NCBI GenBank assembly: GCA_023053575.1
Contig: JAKZAP010000016.1
Span: forward strand, 19,486,030 to 19,550,029
Length of the DNA: 64,000 nucleotides
Source of the DNA: Branchinecta lynchi
Lineage: Eukaryota; Arthropoda; Branchiopoda; Anostraca; Branchinectidae
Direction of reading: 5' to 3'
The first letter of the stretch is position 1. The number at the start of each line of letters is the position of its first letter. Below, in pieces: positions 42,421 through 53,500 of this stretch. The translations under genes and the position numbers were made by a program. A model generated the notes under the pieces. The model was not told where the DNA came from. It worked only from the letters and a program-made list of their open reading frames with translations, and searched no databases.

Positions 42421-44350
42421 TCTTACGGTCCTCTTAAGGTACAAAGCAGAGGAAGAATCCTTTTCTAGCTTTGAGCCGGAAGAGGACCCTTGCCAAGAAT
42501 GGACGAAATGTTGCTTAATTAAATATAGCTGACGTATCTGTTTAGCGCAGTCAACTATTATTTGTCGCAAAAACAGCAATATTGCGCGAAATCGTAGCAG
42601 TGACCAGGGGTTAGACCGGTTCGAACCCTCTAATCTCTTTCCGACTCTCACCTGGTTCCATATTGCCCTGAAATCGAGAAACAAAACTCGAACTTATGCG
42701 TTACTGGACGCTGTTTACGATTTGCCAGGCACACGGTCCCTAGGCCATGCCCCGATTTGCCCTATTTCCGTAGATCCACAGTTCCATAACTTTGTTTGTT
42801 ATCTCTGTTCCCCCTAATCCCATTAGTTGGATTAAGTATTTCAACCGCTAAGTTGGGATATTAGAACCCATATGAGTTCAATTTCGTTAGTTCTGTCTCC
42901 TGGATATATATGCTGGAGAATTCTGGAATTCTACAGTAAGTCACTGACGAGTAGGCTCTTGTGTAGGAGTACCTCTTCGTGCTACCCAGGTAAGCTTAAC
43001 ATTCTTGTCAGTTACAAAAATGCAGTTTTCTGAACGATGCATATCGGGGAACTAACTCTACTCACTATAATCGTTTTACTGTGGTCTGGTTTCGTGGCCC
43101 TTGATAGTAACCGTTTTACTGTTGTCGTAGTCAATCAGCGATTTATTACAAACGCACGTACTGCCGTAGCACATAAGTGCACCACAAAAGTAAAAATGTA
43201 AGACTAATTATTCACCCGCTAAAAAATTAACAAAAAAATCGCCTGTTTCTGAACTTTTTCAGTCTGAACTTCTTCAGAACTTAGATTAGGCATATTAAGT
43301 CTAGACCAGAAGTGTCACGGATGCGGGGAGGGGGAACGCCTTCACCAGTGTTGTTTGAATTCTAATTTTTTTTTTAAACGGTTGGTTTTTTGAAAAACTG
43401 ATATGGTGTGTTTTTGGGGAAAAAATATTAATATGCCTTAAGTATGGGTGCTTAAAGCAGCAGATTTGGAATCTTAACGGGATGAATCAAGTGATTAGCG
43501 TCACAGGTAAAAAAAAATACTGGACCAGTGTGAGGTTAGCTCGAATCGCTTTGGAATAATGGGGAAGCGCAGAGTCAAGGCCGTATTAAGAATTTTTTTG
43601 AGGAGGGGGGGTCTTCTTTGGGTCGGACCTAATCCGAACCTTACTCTCAAACACGAACATAGGTTAGATATATTAAGTCTAGACCAGAAGTGTCACGTGA
43701 GGGGAGGGGGGGGGGACGCCTTCACCAATGCTGTCGGACACTCGGTGATGGAAAAAATTACAAGGCTCGAAGCTCGAAATATTTTTGAAAAACGGTCGGT
43801 TTTCTGAAAAACTGTCGACTGTCATGAGAGTAGTCGGTAAAAATAACCAGCCAGAAGGTTAAATACCTTGGTCCTCTCTTCCCTAACATTTTGGCTGGTA
43901 ACGACTCAAGTTATGAAGAGTTTGTCTAGAAATCCAAATCAGTTTCACCAGCTTTGACTGGCAAACACATTCGCAGTAAAGCAATGCTAAAAGAATTTGA
44001 AGAATCGGGAAACATTCAAAGAGTCCCTCCCCCCACAGCGGTTGAATCATTGTTGGGCCTAAAAAGGCAGAACTAGGCCTAACTCTAAATTCCAACATAT
44101 TTGGTAGAGATCCTGACACTTCTTCTGGTAGATGGAAGTTAATAAGATTCCGGTTATTCTACTAAAGTTTCTAGTTGTTCTACTAAAGTTTTTAGCTGAC
44201 CTGTATTGTACGAACTAAGAAAAGTGCCAAATTCAAGCGGGCATAAGATGATTTACTAATCCTAACGAGTTTGTTGCTCTCAGTTCAATGCAATCACTAA
44301 GCCGTCAGATATTTGCGTTAAAACACAGTTCTTTATTCCAAGAAGGGCAA
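42421..44350. other. Duplicated upstream region and inserts, no gene
   Basis: 42,470-42,560 has a decayed hammerhead-like repeat (GGACCCTTGCCAAGAATGG). 42,800-43,060 aligns with 19,460-19,760. TCTAGACCAGAAGTGTCACG occurs twice (43,305 and 43,677) as part of a ~60-bp direct repeat. 43,800-43,905 resembles the interior of the hAT MITE at 59,725. No coding region. Confidence 0.5.
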
Positions 44351-44360
44351 CCACAAACTA

Positions 44361-44830
44361 AAGGCGTTTTTCCGTGCTCCCACAAACAGTTTGTGGGTCA
44401 ACTGTGGCTCGAAAAGGGTGTTTCGTGCGGCCCACAAGTGTGTTTCCGCGACCAACAAGATTTTCGTGGCTTGCTTTGTGGCTCAAATTAGACAAACAAC
44501 TGGTGAGGTGATTGTCGATTCTGTGGCTTGATTCTGGCGGTAAATTCACATTAAGCAACAAAATAGTTTCTAAACAATAAAAGTAACTACTCAAAACTGG
44601 GAATGCTTGTTGTACAGAATGGTAAGCAAATAAGTGTGGAGTTCCATTTACAGAGATTTTACATGAATTTTCTTTTTATTTTCACAGATTTGAAATTACC
44701 GCCAAAAAATAGACAAAACAGCGTTTCCGCGAGTTTCAACTAGTAGCTCGGCTGTGTGGCACACAATCGGGTTTCCGCGACAAACACTCAGAAGTGTCTG
44801 GCCCACAATTGTGTCGCGGAAAAAGGCCTT
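44361..44830. mobile_element. MITE with AAGGCnTTTTTCCGnG ends
   Basis: Left end AAGGCGTTTTTCCGTG, right end the inverse of AAGGCCTTTTTCCGCGAC. The interior repeats GTTTCCGCGAC words. No target duplication could be fixed and no transposase is present. Confidence 0.5.
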
Positions 44831-45577
44831 AAATACAAATTGGGAAAGACGACTCCATGATCCGGGGCTAGATACCTCCATTTTCCTGAGGTAACACATA
44901 ACTTTCAAGTTTGACCGAACACATAAATTCATGGAGACAGATTAATGTGAAACCACGAGTCCAGCTTGGGAAGACCTTTTCCAAAAATCTGACTTTATTC
45001 TCCTTAGTCCCTCTAGTGTGTGAGTTTCTTGAGGAGTTTAAAGGATCTAAAAAACAATATTCTTTTCTTTATTTCGGGGGGGGGGGGGTAAACCCCCTAA
45101 CCCTCCCTCTCCTGGATACGGCCTTTTAATACTTGTATATTTCGCTGGAACTGCGATTTAAGATAATTTAATGTAATTACATACTTACCACATTACATAC
45201 TTAATTACATACTTTCCTGCCCTTGCCAAGCACTCCTTTTGTTTCCTTCCTGGCAGGAACAGTAATTGTGTATTTTTTTGTCTTTAAATATAGTCCGACG
45301 AAAATGAAACTTACTACTTACTATCTTTAATTCGTCCGTTAATTTAGCGTGTGCAACACATTATCTAGCGATTAAAAAAGCCGTTTGAATCATCTCTTTT
45401 TTTAATGCTTTCTCCTATTGCTTTCCAAAAGAAGAATTGTTCGAAATAATCTTTCCTTGTCCAGTTTGTTGAACATACATTTCGGAAAAAAGGAACTTGA
45501 CATGTGTATTGTATTATCTAGTTTTTCTTTTTTCAGTAAAATTTGTAATCCCCTATAAGGTTTCGAAACATGTCCTG

Positions 45578-47130
45578 ATAGGGCGATGTTGTTCGGGATG
45601 ATGGTAGGATTAGGGATACCTAGGCTTGTCATTAGGATTATTAGTCACATGTATGTAAGTAGCCTAGCTATAGTCAAAGTAGTAGGGAAAGGAACATTCA
45701 CACCATTTGAAGTATTGATGGGAGTGAAACAGGGTAGCACATTGTCATCTAGGTTATTTTGTATTTACATTACTGATTTAGTAGATTATCTACAGAGCCG
45801 TTGGGCTCCTGTAGTGAAGCTAGGAAGTTTAGCCGTGTCAGTGTTGTTATTCGCTGACGACGCGGCTTTGGTAGCCACGTCTGCACAGGAGCTTCAGACT
45901 CTCTTGGATTTCCTCGAAACTTATTTGGATTTAAAAAAAACTAAACCTGAACGTTAATAAAACAGAAATTGTAATATTTGGTAAGAAATGGGATAACCCT
46001 GAAAAATCTACATTTAAAGGTAAAGAATTATCCCAAAAGAAAAGCTTTAAGTATTTGGGGGTTACTTTAATGTCTAATGGTAGTTGGAAGGAACATATTG
46101 CAGAGATGGGTAAAAGAGGTAAAGCTGCATCGTTTGCAGTTTTAAGAAACGAGACGTTGACCGTAAGATGCATAAGCACGTATTTAATTCTAAAATTTAC
46201 CTACGATCCGTTATGGGGCGGAGCTCTGGGGCTGCGAGGCTGCTAAGCAACTTGAATCGATTCAGCTACAACACTGCAAGAGATTGATGGGTTTACATCA
46301 AACAACCCATACACAAGTAATGAAAGGAGAATTAGGTTTTCTGTCTCTTAGAACGCGTAGGCTAGTGCAAGTAGTTAGATTTTGGTTAAAAATAGTAAGT
46401 CTCCAAGAAAATAGGCTACTGAAAGTGGCATACTTAGAGACCCTCGGATCAAAAAAGAAGCGTTCTTGGCCTTGGCAAGTGAAAAAGCTGTTGGACGAAG
46501 CTGGACTGTCGTATGCTTGGAATGATGGAATGCCGAAGATTTGGAAAATTTGATTGGAAAATTTACTTCAGTACTTCAGGACCAAGAAACTCAGTTATGG
46601 TATGAGGCTATTCGGAAGTCGGAGACGCTCACTAATTATCCGAAGTTTAAGAATTTGTTTGGATTAGAATTTTATTTTAAGCTAGGTCTACCAGCAGAAA
46701 TATCAAAGATGTGGTTCCAACTCTGGGCGAACTGTCTCCCATTACGAAGTAGGAAAAAGGTTTTCGAAAAGAATAGGTCTTCGCCAGTGGCTGAGTGTGC
46801 TTGCCGATTTTGTGGTGAGGTAGAAGAGAGTTTATGCCATCTGCTGACAGATTGTCCGGGGGTGAAGGAAATTAGAGATAGTTTTTTTGGTGGGGTACCC
46901 ATACTATTTCCTGGTATTATGAAGTCGACGAATCGTCAGGTAATCCGGTCGGTATGTAAATATTTTAAGTGTATACTGGAAGTTTAGATCGAAGGTAATT
47001 TGGCAAATACTAGAAGGGTAAAAAGAAGTGATCTTATTGTATGTAATTTTGAAGGTCAATTTTGTTAGTTAAGTGCGATAATGAATACTGTTGTATGGTC
47101 CTTTGTTGGCCTTAATAAATTATTATTATT
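45578..47130 (+). pseudogene. LINE-C-like fragment upstream of opsin 2 (RT to C-terminal zinc finger)
   Basis: 45,586-45,957 reads GVKQGSTLSSRLFCIYITDL and LLFADDAALVA, reverse transcriptase motifs with FADD. After a frameshift, FGKKWDNPEKS...KSFKYLGVTLM follows, then LQHCKRLMGLHQTTHTQVMK (46,270 on), and finally LWANCLPLRSRKKVFEKN and CRFCGEVEESLCHLLTDCP (46,710-46,865), a C-terminal Cys/His cluster. Three frame breaks. The 3' end is AATAAATTATTATTATTAAA at 47,112. It is 5'-truncated at about 45,578 and ends ~100 bp from the opsin 2 TATA box. Confidence 0.8.
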
Positions 47131-47226
47131 AAATTATTATGATCATTCATCTTTTTTTACTTTTTCTTTTGTTTTTCCCACTTCGTTTTCGACTTGATTT
47201 CGGTAGGAATAACACCAAAAATAAGC

Positions 47227-47232
47227 TAATCC
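47227..47232 (+). promoter_or_regulatory. TAATCC homeodomain-type site of opsin 2
   Basis: TAATCC 32 bases upstream of the TATA box within AATAAGCTAATCC, conserved with opsin 1. TAATCC is the preferred word of K50 homeodomains such as Orthodenticle, known opsin regulators in insects; use here is inferred. Confidence 0.5.
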
Positions 47233-47264
47233 TATCTTACCTGGTCCAGGTGAAGACAGCGGGA

Positions 47265-47272
47265 TATAAAAG
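47265..47272 (+). promoter_or_regulatory. TATA box of opsin 2
   Basis: TATAAAAG in GGGATATAAAAGAGGAAA, 97 bases before the ATG. The expected start of transcription is near 47,297, giving a short leader. Confidence 0.75.
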
Positions 47273-47361
47273 AGGAAAATAAAGGAACATACGCTATAAA
47301 ACTTACAAGTTTTTTTGTTAATCCTTGTTTTTAGGTCCTGTAGAACGTGTCCAACCATAAC

Positions 47362-47576
47362 ATGGCAAGCAACGTGTCCGCTTTCGACTATCTTCGCTAC
47401 GAGCGTCATCAGCTTGGCTGGAACACACCTGCCGACTATATGGACTATGTACACCCCCACTGGAAGCAATTTGAAGCCCCTAATCCCATGCTCCACTACA
47501 TGCTTGGCTTCTTCTACATCATCTTTATGTTTTGCTCCCTGATCGGAAATGGTGTCGTCATCTGGGTGTTTGCCAC
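47362..47576 (+). CDS. Opsin 2 exon 1
   Basis: Residues 1-71 plus two bases: N-terminus ([20 protein letters not shown]) and helix 1. Tyr10 and Asp28 differ from opsin 1. Donor GTAAGT. Confidence 0.94.
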
Positions 47577-50500
47577 GTAAGTCCTTCTACTCAGTTATTA
47601 TTTTTTTCTTTTCTTGAATGGACGTTAAGAGAATAAAATATGTGTTGTTACGAAAGAAATAGAAAACCGTGATTTTTTCTTGATCAGCTAATTATCCCTC
47701 TAGGACGATGTGCGAGGGATAAATATAAATTCGGATATTTTGGAACGGATATTTTTTCGGATGTTTGGAAACGGTTATCCGATACAAGTTATTGACGCAA
47801 CCATTGAAAAACGCAAAGAAAATTTTCGTCCCCTCCCCTCACCCTCAACCACTGAACCTGAGAAAAATGTCTATGTGTCACTTGATTCCATGTTCTTGCG
47901 ATAAATGGTATATTGGCAGGACACACCAGCACCTGTCTGATCGCCTCCACGAACACAGAACCAGCATAGACGCAACTCTTTGGTGCCAAAACAGACCAGA
48001 GAAATCTTCTCTAGTGCTCAGGCTGAACACGTTTATGACAACCCTGATCACAACATCCGTTTTGATGAAAGTAAAATAATAGGCAGAGAGATAGGTCTGG
48101 GGCAGTTCATTAGGGAAGCTTTTGAGATAAAAAAATAAAAAATAAGGGACCTAGCTCTAAACAGAGATTCTGGAGAGTTCCGCATAAACCCAGTGTACGA
48201 CAGATTTCTTGAAAAGGATGCCTCATTTTTAAGACCACCTCAAACCCTACTTCATGTTCCCGTTATCCTACCAATAGCCTCAAATATCCCTTCCACTAAT
48301 ACGCGACCGACTAGATACGCAGCCAGTGTGGCGAACATTCGAATTCGTGAGGCGCTGAATAAATAACAAAGCTGTAAAACGCCCTCGGGGCATACAGAGC
48401 AAAGAGGCTATTTCGCGAGTCGCGCATGAATCTTGCTAGCAGTGGCCAGTTTTGTGGAAGATTGTATCCAACGTGGTCAAACGTATAATGGATTTTTCGA
48501 GTGGGCCGTTTTCTAGGTGAAAGCTTTTGCGCTGTCCCAGACGGATGGTAAATTGTAAATATACACAGATAATCACAGATTTGTACATATACATTTTTAA
48601 CACGCACATTTTATCTTTCGTTATTTTATTTGTATCTGTATCCGCACCGTTTTCTTCTGGTTTTTAGTTACATCTCGTCTTATTGTCTGTTGGTTCCGCA
48701 TCGTTCTCCTGTTGTGATTGTGGTGGATTTTATGATTTAGTTTTGTTTTTCGCTGAGGACGGTTTGCCGGAAGTGCAACCGAAATATCCGAATTTATATT
48801 TATCCCTACATCATCCTAGAGGGATAATTAGCTGATCAAGAAAAAAACCCGAAAATCACGGTTTTCTATTTCTTTCGCAATGAATGGTCAGCTTGGCTTC
48901 AAACCTTATATGTGTTGTTAATAATGATAACTAAATAATTTATTTACAAATTAGTGTAATGATAAATTAACGATTTATTTGCAAATTAGTGCCACCAAAA
49001 GCGATACTCCCTATTACGTACTTGTTAAATCACTTTACTTACACTATATACACAACCTCTCCACTCCATTAGAAGAAACTTCTTTAGTGCTTTATAGGTA
49101 ACTTGAGGAACTTTTCAGAGTTTCTTCTTGAGTAAATTATTGAGTCCTGTCACAAACAAATATGTATAGACTTTCACGTGGCAGGTCTGTTATGATATTG
49201 AAATATCTTTTTTGTAAAATTCCAATATATATTAAATTTGTCTCTCCCTATATTTCTTTAAAGGACCTGTCTTACCTATAATACTAACACAACCTAGTTC
49301 GATAATCACTCCATATACTTCTAGACCCGGAGACCCCAATTTCGTACGGCACATTCTAGCCCCTCTGACAAAACCACCCTGATCTTTTCATTTGATGTGT
49401 TTTTTTTTATCTTCGATGTGTATCACGCTGTCGGCAGCTGTCTGTGAGAAGTTTTACCTTCAGAAAAACGTTATGTAAATTGTTTCTCTGTTTTGGCTGT
49501 AAGTAAACGGGCCTCGGAAAAGAAAAACAGCCAAAACCGTAAGTTATTTGTTGAAATCACAACCTAGTTTTAGATTATTGAAATATTTTAACATACTATA
49601 AGTAGAAGAGTAATTAATGCGAGGGGTTCTTTAAAATCTTTAACTCCACTCAATTTTGTACTCGATTTATTATCCACCTCCATCTGTTACGGTTCTATCG
49701 AAAACCGCACCCTAGACCCCAAAACTTAGTTCTACTTCTGGTGAGCGTCGTTAAGACGTGGGGGAAAGGATCTGTTACCCTCGTATAATATTTTTCACCA
49801 TAAACATAGTAATTACGTGTTACAGTGTGTCTTTATGGTTTTTATTTACTCCGCTATTTCAAAATAGGGGGTTTAAATAAATTACTTCCTTAGTGACCCG
49901 GGATGATTGGTTACTCAAGTTACACCGCAAGCTGTTAAACGTGCTTATACCGGTTTCAGAAAAATGCACACAGGACTCTCAGTGGCTTATTTAGTTGCGC
50001 ATTGCTCTGGTAAAGCGAAGGTCGCGGTTTCAAATCCCGTCCCAGGAATATTTTTGTCTTTTACTTAAGTCTTTTGTCTTTTACTTTGCTCATTGTCGGG
50101 TTTTTCCAGGGCAAAGAACCTGCGTACCCCGTCCAACTTGTTTGTCATCAACCTTGCAGTTCTGGACTTCATCATGATGCTGAAGACCCCCGTTTTCATC
50201 GCCAACTCTTTCAATGAGGGGCCAATCTGGGGCAAATTAGGTTGCGACATCTTTGCCCTCCTTGGATCGTATTCGGGCATCGGTGGGGCTTGCACCAACG
50301 CGGCGATTGCATTTGATCGATACAGGTACGTTTCAGCCTCGGTGCTCAGAACCATGAACCATGTAGTTACTGATCGGTTCATCCATTTCAAGGAACTGAC
50401 GGGTTGGCTTTTATGGGTGTCTTTTCGCTCAGAGCTTGGTCAAACTGGGCTCAAAAAGCCGCCTATTCGACAAACAACTGAAAATCCCTAGGAGACGTGA

Positions 50501-53500
50501 GATTTGATGGGCTTTGTGGCAGCTTGGGGATAATGATAATGAGCAGACTGCAATTAGGGGTCAATTAGGGTTCCTGTAATACAATTATACACTCCGTTTT
50601 GCTCTACTTGATCTCCTGAATTAAAAATGACAATATTCAGAATTAGTTGTGTCTTGTTTTTTTCTATTTTCTACTTTTGCAACCCAAAAACCAGGAAATG
50701 AGCTAAGTGTGACCAAGCTATCAAGTTTGAGGCAGAGACCCTCTAAAACAGTTTGCTCTCTTGTTTGCAGATGTTGTTAGCGCAGCCTTACCTGCCCTAT
50801 CGTTTAGAAAATGGAAGCACAACTCTTACTAGAAATGATCTTTTCACGATAAAATGGTTGAAAAATGTCGTTTTTAGAAAATATGAGCAAGTGAATCGTG
50901 AAAATGTCAATGATGAAATGGAAATGTCCTTTCGACTCTGTACAGTCTTATTGCTCCCTCCAAAACGCAACACAAGCCTATACCAAGTCTTCCCAAATGA
51001 AAAAGTGTTTCATTGCTTTATTTTTGAACGAGCTGTCAAGGCGGATCTTGAAGCGAGGTTTGCGCTGTTTCACTGGCAAACTCAGCTTGGTCCGAAAGGG
51101 TCCCGAAGTTGAACGAAACAATTGCAAAGGGTGGGGATTTCTGAAGCATAGCTTTATACGGGATAATGTAGAAGTTAAAAATTCGTGCATGGGGTCCTTT
51201 CAGAAAAATGTCCAGAGATAAGTACTGGCGCGAAACTGTTCCAAAGTGAGCATGCGGCTTAAAACAGCTGTCAGTATTCCTGCCGTGGTCTTAACACGAT
51301 CAGATCGTTATTGTTGCTCGTTCATCGCAAGCTAATAAAATATAAAATATTTGGTACCGAACTAATGATGGTGATGTAGAGCTGGTTGGAATTCCAGCTC
51401 AAGACCGACCGAATCTGGTCCTCTTTCCGACCCCTGAACTTTGGTATAGCATAATGATCTGGGTTTATACGCAGGACGATTGCTCGCCCTCTAGATGGCA
51501 AGCTGACACGTGGTCAGGCCACGTTTTTGTGCATCCTCACCTGGGTCTACGCTACACCTTTCTCTCTGATGCCGTTCTTCGGAATCTGGGGAAGATTTGT
51601 GCCAGGTTAGTTTATTTCTTAATCTATACACTGGAGCAAACAAGAGCCTCGTTTTTGTTGCATGCTGCAGGTCCACTTCTCGGCCGATTCCGGACTGATT
51701 CTTTCTACATCCGTTTTTGCAGTGCAGTGCCTCCGAGGAAGTCGGCAATGCTTCTCGAGAATCACGGACTTGCTCACCGACCAAGTCCATGCTTCCCTGC
51801 AAGGTGCTGCAGCGCTGCCGCTTCAACCAAAAAGAAAGTGAATCCAAAAACGCATATTTTGCAAAAGCAAAGAAGTGCTGCTTAGCGATGCGGCAGCGCT
51901 ATTGCAACAAAAACGAGGCTAAGGTCACCCTACTTTTCCCGCAGTAAGTGGAACCGCCATTTGATCCGCCGTTTGTCAGACCCCGACCCATTATTGCTCG
52001 AGGAAACCCTTCTTCTCGATTGGCCGCTCAACATCCAACCACCCCATCAGTTTAGTCCACATTAGTGAATTTCTGTTGTGAAAATTATTAACTCTGTACA
52101 TTTATTTCTTCTTCTTGCTGCACTTATACCCTCGGGTAGTGCCTCTATACATTGTTCGTTCATTCATGCATATTCCATCGCTAGATGTAGGCTACGTTTA
52201 ACATCAACACAGAGGGAAATATACGGAATTGAAATACTTTGCCTAGATCAATATCTAAATATTTCTTACTATCTGAAAAGTGGAGGAATAAGGCGTATTC
52301 TCGCTATACATTGTTATACATTGTAGTGCCGCTATACATTGTTCGTTCATTCATGCATATTCCATCGCTAGATGTAGGCTACGTTTAACATCAACACAGA
52401 GGGAAATACACGGAATTGAAATACTTTGCCTAGATCAATATCTAAATATTTCTTACTATCTGAAAAGTGGAGGAATAAGGCGTATTCTCGCTATACATTG
52501 TTATACATTGTAGTGCCGCTATACATTGTTCGTTCATTCATGCATATTCCATCGCTAGATGTATGCTACGTTTAACATCGACACAGAGGGAAATACGCGG
52601 AATTGAAATACTTTGCCTAGATCAATATCTAAATATTTCTTACTATCTGAAAAGTGGAGGAATAAGGCGTATTCTCGCCGTTCCCTGAGGACTCCACTTT
52701 AGGAGTCCCCGCGTTTTTGTTTGTCCCAGGGACTGACTCCCCGTATTCTCGCGAGTCCCCACGGGCGGGGAATGCTCTGATTATCATCACCATCATCAAA
52801 AAGGACTCCCTTTTAGATTCGGAGGGGAATCAATTTTTACTGGTGTTGGTGCAATGTACAATTAAGTAAAAGCAGTCAGAATAAGCAAAACCTAAAATGA
52901 AGTGGATCCAGACTAATTTCGTGAACTGCATATTTTATTTTCTAACAAAATCCATTTTGGAAGCATTCCCAGTGTTCTCGCTGCTTCTGTACGCGGAGTA
53001 TCCGTGGAGTGACTCCCTCTATTCTCGTCGTTCCCTTTGATTCCCCGAGGAGTCCTGGGGGAACGGCGAAAACACACCTATAGTTTCAACTCTTTAGATG
53101 CGTTTTTTGTAAAAGCTATCCAGCCATTTAGTTTCACTGATTTACCGTTTGAATTTGCAAGAATACTTCATATTACCAAGTCCAAACACACCAGTGAATC
53201 TCAGGAAGAACGAGAAACGTCAGCTCTTCCTTCATTTGCAGAGGGCTTCCTTACCACTTGCACCTTCGACTACATCACCGAAGACTTCCAAACTCGCTCT
53301 TTTGTCGGAACGATTTTCTTCACGTCCTACGTCCTGCCCATGACCTTGATTATCTACTACTATTCCCAGATCGTCAGTCATGTCAGGCAGCACGAGGAGA
53401 CTCTTCGGATGCAGGTAACCCCCCCCCCCCCTTCTATGTCTGTTTTCATACGATGGGATTCCGCCGTTTTCGTACTCATAAAGCTTAAAGGACCCCTCTT

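Larger units (their letters stand above)
47651..48907 (+). mobile_element. Penelope-like element with terminal inverted repeats and 13-bp target duplication
   Basis: ATATGTGTTGTTA is duplicated exactly at 47,638-47,650 and 48,908-48,920. Inverted repeats of ~95 bp run 47,651-47,746 and 48,784-48,877 (CGAAAGAAATAGAAAACCGT outermost), with a 30-base non-repeated tail on the right. The core codes, in broken frames, for a linker ([16 protein letters not shown]) and a GIY-YIG domain ([26 protein letters not shown]). It has no reverse transcriptase, so it was moved by a full-length relative. The hammerhead motif is at 48,747-48,794. Opsin 1 intron 1 is the empty site. Confidence 0.85.
47577..50109 (+). 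other. Opsin 2 intron 1
   Basis: 2,533 nt against 492 nt in opsin 1. The excess is a Penelope-like insertion (47,651-48,907), a TTAA MITE (49,262-49,630) and a tRNA-like piece (about 49,975-50,047). Confidence 0.75.

Noticed and set aside
51454..51885. 143-codon ORF overlapping opsin 2 exon 3
   Set aside because: Wrong frame relative to exon phase; it runs through the donor site into the M1 MITE.
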